Shown: positions 57,051-64,000 of the stretch, piece after piece
Layout of the letters: each line of letters begins with the position of its first letter
Position numbering within the stretch: the stretch's first letter is position 1
Assembly (NCBI GenBank): GCA_947683425.1
Contig: CANTUQ010000043.1
Location: 5,899,501 to 5,963,500, forward strand
Length of the DNA: 64,000 nt
DNA from: Excoecaria cochinchinensis
Lineage: Eukaryota > Streptophyta > Magnoliopsida > Malpighiales > Euphorbiaceae
Direction of reading: 5' to 3'
The notes under the pieces: model-generated
The model's database searches: none
Told to the model about the DNA's origin: nothing
Seen by the model: only the letters and a program-made list of their open reading frames with translations
Program-made: the position numbers and the translations under genes

Positions 57051-57307
57051 TTGCTTCCATGACTGCCCCTTAATGATTTGACATGCTTCAGCGAGCAGTA
57101 GTGCTTTCGCCCTATGCGTCGATGAATAAAGTGTGACTCTTGTAAGGGTTCCAATTACAGACCCCAGAACGGGTCTCCTCCATAACCTTCTTGGCCTTCC
57201 TCTTGTTTGGTATCTCAGCTGTATATCATCAGCTCACCTCTCGTACTGCACACCCTTTATACTGATGAACTGGGTGGCTAGCTTATGAATCAGTCTTTAG
57301 GTCATTT
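57051..57307. other. T3 unassigned stretch in pol
   Basis: No protein match is visible. By position the integrase core and both RNase H domains should be here; they are absent, which means a large deletion. Confidence 0.4.
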
Positions 57308-57566
57308 TCGGTAGCTAAGAAGAATGGCAAAGTACAGGTATGTATAGATCAACGGGATTTGAACAAAGCTTGCCCCCCGAATAACTGCCTCTTGTCCCAT
57401 GTCGATGATCAATTTTTTCTCTCTTTTTTTATTTTTTTTATTTTTTGCTTTTTTTTCTTTGCTTTTTTTTTTCTTTTATTTTTCTTTCCTCTCTTTTTTT
57501 TTCACGTACATTTTTTCGCTCTTTTTTTTTGCTCAACAACAAGCTTCGTCTAAATCCTGATAATTT
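57308..57566 (+). pseudogene. Inverted RT fragment inside T3
   Basis: The plus strand encodes VAKKNGKVQVCIDQRDLNKA (57308-57367) followed by CP, and later NKLRLNPD near 57540-57563, both recognisable Tat RT words. They lie opposite to the orientation of T3. A T-rich run with many TTTTC words at 57415-57535 separates them. Confidence 0.7.
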
Positions 57567-57677
57567 ACACATACGCGCAGTTTTCTTCTCAACCGTTGGG
57601 GATGTCGTTGATCTACCTAGTTGGGTATTGTGCTTCAGTAAAAAAAAATTAGCCCTAGTTCTGCTTGTGGATTCTCC

Positions 57678-58024
57678 CTTTTAACCTTTCTTATCTCTCC
57701 TAGCTTAAATCTTCTGAGCTTCTGCTTGGCTGGTTCATGATCGGGATATTCTGGCATAACATATTTGGCGGCTTCATAATCATCTCCTGGCATGTCTTCA
57801 TAGGTCCAGGCAAAGACTTTTTATTTCATTTTTTTTATTTTCTCTCTTTTTAATCTCTCTTCAGGAGTCATAACAGATGCTATCAAGATTTTCTTTGGGT
57901 TCCCCAAAGTTCCGGGATTAAATGGAGTGGCATTAGTTGGATCAATGTCAAATATAAACGTGCCATGATTATGCATAATGAAATCACAAGAAACATCACA
58001 CCAATAAATAAAATTGTTCATCAT
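57678..58024 (-). pseudogene. T3 RT N-terminal remnant
   Basis: The minus strand encodes FIYWCDVSCDFIMHNH and PFNPGTLGNPKKILIASVMT (58015-57860). Next come KVFAWTYEDMPG, PEYPDHEPAKQKLRR and so on to about 57690, matching the T1 and T2 stretch before RT motif 1. The protease region expected upstream is missing between 58025 and 58188. Confidence 0.8.
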
Positions 58025-58188
58025 ATTAAAATAACCAAACTGTCATAAAGAGTTCTGGAAATAAAAAAGAAACAAAGTATCTAAAAACATAATATTTTCT
58101 TCATATCCACTCTCCTGATGAGTGACAGCAACGCATTCATCTCCCCGTTGCTCTTGCTAAATATACCGCTCAGGTGGACCGGACCCGA

Positions 58189-59597
58189 TCATATATTTGG
58201 TGGAGGGACTGCATTGTAGCCTGCCTTCTTCTTCTTCTTCTTCTCTCTCTTCTTAGGATTGCTGATCTCCTTGGAGTCAATGAGATCCTGGACCTTGTTC
58301 CTCAAAGTTCGGCAGTAATCTGTTAGGTTCCCAGTGTGCTGATGGTAGACGCAGTACTGATCATCTCTATGCCCCGGCTGTCCCTGATTCATAGCTGGCC
58401 TAGGTAGCAGTGGTCTCAGCTTACCTTCCTATATTAGTCTCTCCAACACACAAGATAGAGACCGACCCAAATTAGAAAAGTGCCTCTGGCTTTGTCCTAC
58501 CCCAGTAGCTAAAACTTTGACTGTCTTACCATTTTTACTATTACTGCTTCCAGCCTGCCTGACTTGTACCCCGACTGGTTTCCAAAGTTCCTCCCAGGAA
58601 AGTTATTTTGGCTTGATTTTTTCGCTAGGTAAGCCGCCTCAGCCTCTACAGCAATGTCTTTGAGCGACTCCCAATCCCTGAGCCCCTTGAAGTTGAGCAA
58701 GTCCCTCAAGTAAGGGCAGGAGTTCCTGATGAATAGCCTGATCTGATCAGCGGTGTCAGGTTTTTGCTTCATCTCCATGACCCTGTTTCTCCACCTAGTG
58801 AGGTATTCATGAAATGACTCATCACTCTTTTGTTGTAGAAGCTCGAGGTCCTTCAGGGTGACCTCCATTCTAGTGCTGCAGTTGTACTGCTTCATGAATT
58901 CATCATTCAGAAGGTCCCAGTCCTCTTTAGATCGCCTATCCAGCCCATGATACCAGTCTACTACTGGGCCCACCAAACTAAGGCAGAAATACACCACCTT
59001 CTGCTTCTTTGTTAACCCTGTGCCCTTCATAACTAGGGTGTACTGCTTGATGTGTGCAAATAGGTCCAATGTACCATAAAACTTGGGCAGCTCAGGTATT
59101 TTAAACCTTAGGGGTAGCAGCTCCTCATCTCTCAAATCTCTGTCCTCGGGGTTGATTCCCTTACCAGCTGATAATAGGTGGGTGATCGCCTCAATTTACT
59201 GCCTCATTCCTCTCATGGCCTCATCTTCTACCCTGGGTGCTCTACCCCTCATGGCTGGATCGGCTGCTATCTCTTCAACCTCCTCTTCCATCATGAAATC
59301 CTCGTCAGGGTTTGGGACCCTTGCCTTTCTTAGCTCAACGGGCGTAGTACCAACCTTAGGCTCATTGATGTGTTGGTGAGCAGCATTACCTATAATGGGG
59401 GCCTCTTCACCCATAGGCAACTCAACTTGCCCCCGCTAAGGTATTACTGGTGGTTGTGGGACAACAGCTGGTTGTGCGGCAGGAGGAGGAGCAATTCTTT
59501 CGGCCATTGTACCCATCATTTCTAACATCCTTCGCTCAAAATCCTCCAGTCTCCTGGCGAGGTCTTGAGTGGTTAGAGCTCCAGTTTCTTCCGCCAT
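58189..59597 (-). pseudogene. T3 gag
   Basis: The start is MAEETGALTTQDLARRLEDF at 59597. Open pieces run to 59436, then 59420-59196, then 59135-58509 (capsid core: KFYGTLDLFAHIKQYTLVMKG, WYHGLDRRSKEDWDLLN, RSKSDESFHEYL-type motif), then 58392-58189 with the zinc-knuckle-like YCVYHQHTGNLTDYC. Stops and frame changes separate them. The protein is more distant from T1 and T2 than those are from each other. Confidence 0.85.
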
Positions 59598-60487
59598 TGA
59601 GGATGATTCACTAGTTATTGAGTGTGACTCAAAATCCCAAATAGGCACTAATTCTAGCAATCCAAATGACGAGTCTGTCCTCACTAGTCAACTGTCATAA
59701 CCTCTAGTCCACTTGTATGAATCTATGATGGCTGAAAAGCTTAAATTATTAGAATGATGCATGGATGACATGTACAATGCATGATCGTGAGTTGTGCAAT
59801 ATTTCGCAACCACATACGAGCAAGTAAGCCCTTCCAACCTTGTTACTCCTGCACATGAGGTCAAATAATCTCTTCCTAGGTGGGCTTAACCCATGGGTCA
59901 ACGGGAAACCCAATGGGCTCGTATGGTGCACAGTGAAAAACTGGCAGCATAACACTCTTAATTTAAAGCACATGCATATGGATTTTGGCCATTATGTATT
60001 TAAATAATTCAACTAAACTAAGATGGGTCCACCGAGCATTAAAGCCTTTGATGAAGACCATTTTAACTTGGTTGATTTTGTTTAATATATGACGACCCAA
60101 ATAGCAAGCACGGTATTATGGTACATATTACCTAGTGGAAGTTTCTATTGCCATCACATGAGCTTTAGTCAAAGGTGATGATACTTTAGGTCTACCCAAG
60201 CATGGTCCCTGCCAATGGGTCTAGCTCATCACGAGCATAACGACCAATTGGGTCTCCATTTGATATACTAGTAAGGCTTGGGCTGGTGATTATCCTTAAC
60301 ACTTCCCTACAATGAGTGAAAGTAGGGATGTGCTTTAGGAATGCACCGAGGTAGATAGGGGACCAACTAGCATAATTCTAAGGCTCTAAAATGATGTAAT
60401 GCAATTTGAAAAGAGATAGAATTTTAAGTTTTAAAAACCCAATTATACATTTTAACCAAAACACTTTCAGAGCAAAGTCTCAAACTA
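59598..60487 (-). other. T3 leader
   Basis: It matches the T2 leader in order on the minus strand. The acceptor-like GCTTTTCAG|CCATCATAGAT is at about 59740-59722. Another shared piece, near 60300-60240, includes ATAATCACCAGCCCAAGCC and GTCGTTATGCTCGTGATGAG. No gene is present. Confidence 0.7.
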
Positions 60488-60506
60488 GTCCCCAGCAGAG
60501 TCGCCA
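60488..60506 (-). promoter_or_regulatory. T3 primer binding site
   Basis: The minus strand reads TGGCGACTCTGCTGGGGAC, one base from the LTR end at 60508; it differs from the T2 site by two bases. Confidence 0.82.
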
Positions 60507-60507
60507 C

Positions 60508-61922
60508 TGTGACGCGCGCTGAACCTAACAAAGGCCCTCTTGAAACCCTCTTTTAGGATTCGAGGGATTGGTTTGCGTCTTTTTGATCTTGGGCGCCATG
60601 AGATATCTTGGATTCCTCCTTCCCAATAGAACATTGGAAAGGATCATCTAGCCTTATGGAGCCTTTAGGCACCTTTGAGATATTTTGGAGTCGCCACCCA
60701 ATTTACAAGAAATTGGGAAAGGTCTCTAACCTCTTATTGGTCTAGACCAGAGATTGGTGTTCGGAACTTCCCTCTTATTTATGCTTTGGTTAATTATAAA
60801 TGAGTCTTTAATTTCCTAAAATTATACCTCTCATCTCACACAATCGATGCATTTAATTAAAGCGCATTGCAATCACTTAAAGAAAGTAAAGGAAAGCTAT
60901 AAATAAAGCAGTAAAGGAAAGCGATAAATACACCAAGCACACAATTACAAGACAAATAGGGGCGAAATACAATCCCAATAAAAGAAGATTTAAAAATGTA
61001 AATTGGGACGGAATACAATCCCAAATGGAAATTAAATAATGTTGCCCCAAAATTAATTACAAGGGCCCAAAAGGAAATGAATATAAATTTGAAACAATCA
61101 AACAAAATCAAACATGAGAAATAAACATACATAAATTGGGATATTCGTTTGATTTAGGAACATTGGTTCCTTCGCGCTTGTTTGAAGTTATAGGAACATT
61201 GGTTCCTTCGTACTTATTTGAAAAGGGGTCGAAGAGTTATTTGATTGTTGGGTTGAAAATCGGGATGAGTGATCCCATTTTGGAGAAAAAGAAACTCTTC
61301 GTTTTATTGTGGTGTTTTACATTCCTTAGCTAAAACGCGGGACATTAGTCCCAATTTTATTAGTGAAAATTTCTATTTAATTACAGAAATATTTTCGTGA
61401 CTTTTCATCTCGCGTGCATAAATAAAATATTTATTGTACAAGTAAACACAACACAAAGAGAAGGAATAGAAAAGGTCTCACCAAACGATGCGATCTCCTA
61501 TGTGTGGTGACCCATCCGGGAGGTCACAGGAATGCCCACATAATGCGACTCGAATTAAATCTCAGACAGAAAATAATATTAAAAATATCAGTAATAATTT
61601 TAAACAAAATTAATCAAATAAAGACAACATAAATATTGGACATATTTGTTTAGTATAAAAATGATTTTCATGCAAAAGAAGTAAAATAAGTCATGCAAAA
61701 ACCCAAAGTTAATGACAAAACAATAATAAAATTATAATAGCAATAATAACAATAGGATTATTATAGCAATAATAATAACATGATGAAATAGTAATAATAA
61801 CGATAATAATAATAATAATGATAATAATAATAAAACAATGGTGAACATGATAATAACGATAATAATAATAATAACAACAATAATAATAATGAAAATGAAG
61901 GCAACAAGAAAATCTTAATAGC

Positions 61923-61975
<53 letters not shown>

Positions 61976-62030
61976 TAATAAGGAGAGCAACAGTGGGAAG
62001 ACCATACAAGCAAATCTATTCACAATAATG

Positions 62031-62094
<64 letters not shown>

Positions 62095-63076
62095 AGAAGA
62101 AGAAGCCAACGGGAGTCACAAAAGAATCAAACTAAAACAAACAAATAATATATCAGCAGTAATATTAATCACCTTAAAATGCTAAAAATAAATGATAGAC
62201 ATGGTAATAATAGCAAAAATAATAATATTAACAATAATAAATGATGAACAAAAATAAATGAGAATGGTTCCAAAAAATGTTTACCATCAGAGATTGTAGA
62301 TATGAGAAAAATGGTATTTTGATCCGTTCCCTTGTCGAATTTCGGTGATAAAACCGAAAATACTAAAAAAGAAATCTAAGTTTAAATAAGAAAAAACTTG
62401 AGAAAATATTTTTGGTGGATAATTGAGTAAAAAAAATTAATTTATCTTACTCAAATCAAACCAAGGATGAAGTATTTTTTAGCGAAAAAATAAATTAGAA
62501 CTTGAAAAAATGTTTTAGGATTTTTCTTTTGAAGAAGAAAAGAAAATGTTTGCCTTTTTTTTTTTGCTTGAGAGAAAACTCCAAAACCTTTCAAAGTGCT
62601 GCCCCCCTCTCAATTGAAGGTAAAAGTCCTTCTAGTTTTCTGTCTTTTCAAAATGGAAAAAAGAAAAAATTAATTTTTTAATTTTATTTTTTCAAAGACA
62701 CCGAAAGAGTGAAAGAAATGGGAAAAACAGACTGCAAGTCGACAGAGGAAATGCAGTAAACGACCGCGACAAAGCAAAAACAGCAGCCCTCAAAGCGTGT
62801 GTGCCTGCAGGCGCACGCGGCCCACACGCGTGGCATAAGAGAAAAAACTACACAATAAAATAAAAATAAAAATAATAAATAATAAAAAAAGTAACAATGA
62901 GAAATTTTTGGGTTGGGAATATATTATTTTTATTAATTTATTTTTTTTCTTTTTAAAGAAATACAGGGAATTTTCGACAAGGAAGACATCATTTTTGACA
63001 CTTTTACTTGTGGCAAGTATCGTTTTCATCATCGGGTAATTATGATCTTGGACCGCCTCGGGACCCGGTGCCTACA
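60508..63076 (-). repeat. T3 5' LTR (2569 bp, reversed)
   Basis: The minus strand starts TGTAGGCACCGGGTCCC (63076) and ends GCGCGCGTCACA (60508). It includes the AAT microsatellite, two hairpins of the CCCAAT..ATTGGG kind (near 60627 and 60698) and the poly-T-rich region expected near the transcript start. It is nearly collinear with the truncated 3' LTR. Confidence 0.9.
61716..62103. repeat. AAT microsatellite in the T3 5' LTR
   Basis: Long AAT runs with short interruptions, including more than 50 bases of pure repeat near 61921-61975 and 62030-62092. It is the counterpart of 44225-44655. Confidence 0.93.
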
Positions 63077-63081
63077 CACGG

Positions 63082-64000
63082 TGTCTGTGAGATGCATTGT
63101 TCTCTAACTACAACCCTGTTGCGATTTGTTCTATCGCATGTGTCCCGCTGGACTCATCTCGGCTTGCACGATGTCTCCCTGCCAAGCCCCATCCGGTCTG
63201 TAAGGCATGTGATTGAACGTTCTATCTTGCTGGCTGCTTCCGGGCTTACACGACATAATCTTACTAACGCCATCCGGTCTACAAGACATGATTTCTGATC
63301 TGCTGACCTCCATCTGGTCTGCTTGGTTTCTACCTGTTAACCACTATCTAAATAATGTAGTGTCTGATTTGCTAACCACCATTCGGTTAGCCCAGTGCCT
63401 GACTGTTGACCATCCTTGGGTCGGCATGGTGACTCGTTTGTCATTGTCTTTGCTGGAGCTTACCTGTTGGGGTCGATGTCAGACGGGTGTCCCCTGAAGG
63501 ACGGCTAGTTATTCCTCATGGAAAATAGTTCGTGGAATATCATCCTCTGGATTTTTGCCGAGTCTTTTTTTTAGACTTCCAAAGTGCGGGACACCATTCT
63601 CTTGATTGCATCGACTGTGATATACTAGATTTCGGTCTCCATCATCTTCAACTGGAGCCTCCTTGTTGAAAAGACCTGTGTGCCTTTTGAGAGGGCTTTG
63701 TGCTCGCAGGGAGACTTTGAAAATTTATGCTCACTGAGGCTAGAATGCTCACTGAGAGACTTAGGTGCTTTGATGCTCACTGAGAGACTTTAATGTTGAG
63801 CCTCCTGATTGCCCCTGGCCTGGTATGCATGAATAGGCTATTTTCTTGGGTGTTCTCCCCTCTATACAGATGCACCTGACTTTATGCCAAATATAGTGTC
63901 CAACAATGTTGAGCTGAACCCATCTCTTGGATCATCTTTGTGCATGAGGTCTATTCGGACCTTTTCCCCTGAGTCATGTACACAACAACGTATACAAAAT
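63082..64000 (-). mobile_element. T4 continued: end of tandem array and upstream 3' region
   Basis: 63082-63170 completes the 90-bp array interrupted at 36576. From 63170 to 63480 looser repeats on CATCCGGTCTGTAAGG-like words occur, and TGCTCACTGAGAG words recur near 63730-63790. No gene is visible up to the window end; the coding part of T4 must lie beyond 64000. Confidence 0.75.

Larger units (their letters stand above)
36577..63076 (-). mobile_element. T3: Tat-like element, reversed, interrupted twice
   Basis: Flanks CACGG at 36572-36576 and 63077-63081 form a perfect target duplication. Minus-strand order: 5' LTR (63076-60508), primer binding site, leader, gag, remnants of pol, COP insertion, remnants of the accessory region, tandem array, and 3' LTR (about 45350-36577, split by TRG). 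Without the two insertions and their duplications it is about 10.5 kb, shorter than T2, because most of pol and the accessory genes are lost. Confidence 0.9.

Overview
The window is a block of nested LTR retrotransposons with no recognisable host gene, rRNA or tRNA. The families present (Tat-lineage Ty3/gypsy with two RNase H domains, chromovirus-like Ty3/gypsy LTRs, Ty1/copia), the plant-type polyproteins and the depth of nesting point to a flowering plant with a repeat-rich genome. I cannot name the species. I use these labels: T1-T4 for Tat-like elements, C5 and C6 for chromovirus-like LTR fragments, TRG for a gag-only element and COP for the copia element.

Layout. 1-14530 is T1 (+), whose 5' LTR lies before the window. 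14531-15964 and 31183-31903 are the two parts of a chromovirus-like LTR (C5, +). T2 (+, 15965-31182) sits inside C5, and T1 probably does too. 31904-33212 is a reverse-strand LTR fragment (C6). T4 (-) begins at 33213 and is interrupted at 36576 by T3 (-, 36577-63076, perfect 5-bp duplication CACGG); T4 resumes at 63082 and runs off the window. T3 is itself interrupted by TRG (36684-43136, duplication GGATG) and COP (46654-56192, duplication AAAGT). COP is the youngest and is structurally intact: its two 1.9-kb LTRs show only two differences that I found, and its gag-pol frame is open.

The most interesting module is downstream of gag-pol in T1 and T2. In order it holds a tail-to-tail antisense gene of two exons (DUF7745-like, 382 codons in both copies), a short intergenic region with divergent TATA boxes around a cluster of GACGG/CCCGTC motifs, and a sense gene whose start codon lies directly behind a 0.7-kb 5'-UTR intron. 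The sense gene resembles the ATHILA ORF-1 family and ends in a coiled coil. A 17-bp stretch of the internal motif cluster is also found in the T2 LTRs upstream of the TATA box, which suggests that the LTR and internal promoters answer to the same factor. After these genes come a hypervariable tandem array (different in every element), a conserved block, the polypurine tract and the 3' LTR.

State of the elements. T1 gag-pol has 11 stops and a frameshift. T2 gag-pol is one 2183-codon frame with three TAG codons, and the T2 5' LTR has lost its TATA region through a 243-bp deletion. T3 has lost much of pol and is scrambled. TRG keeps gag only. All gene calls are read from sequence and family knowledge; no alignment or database search was run.
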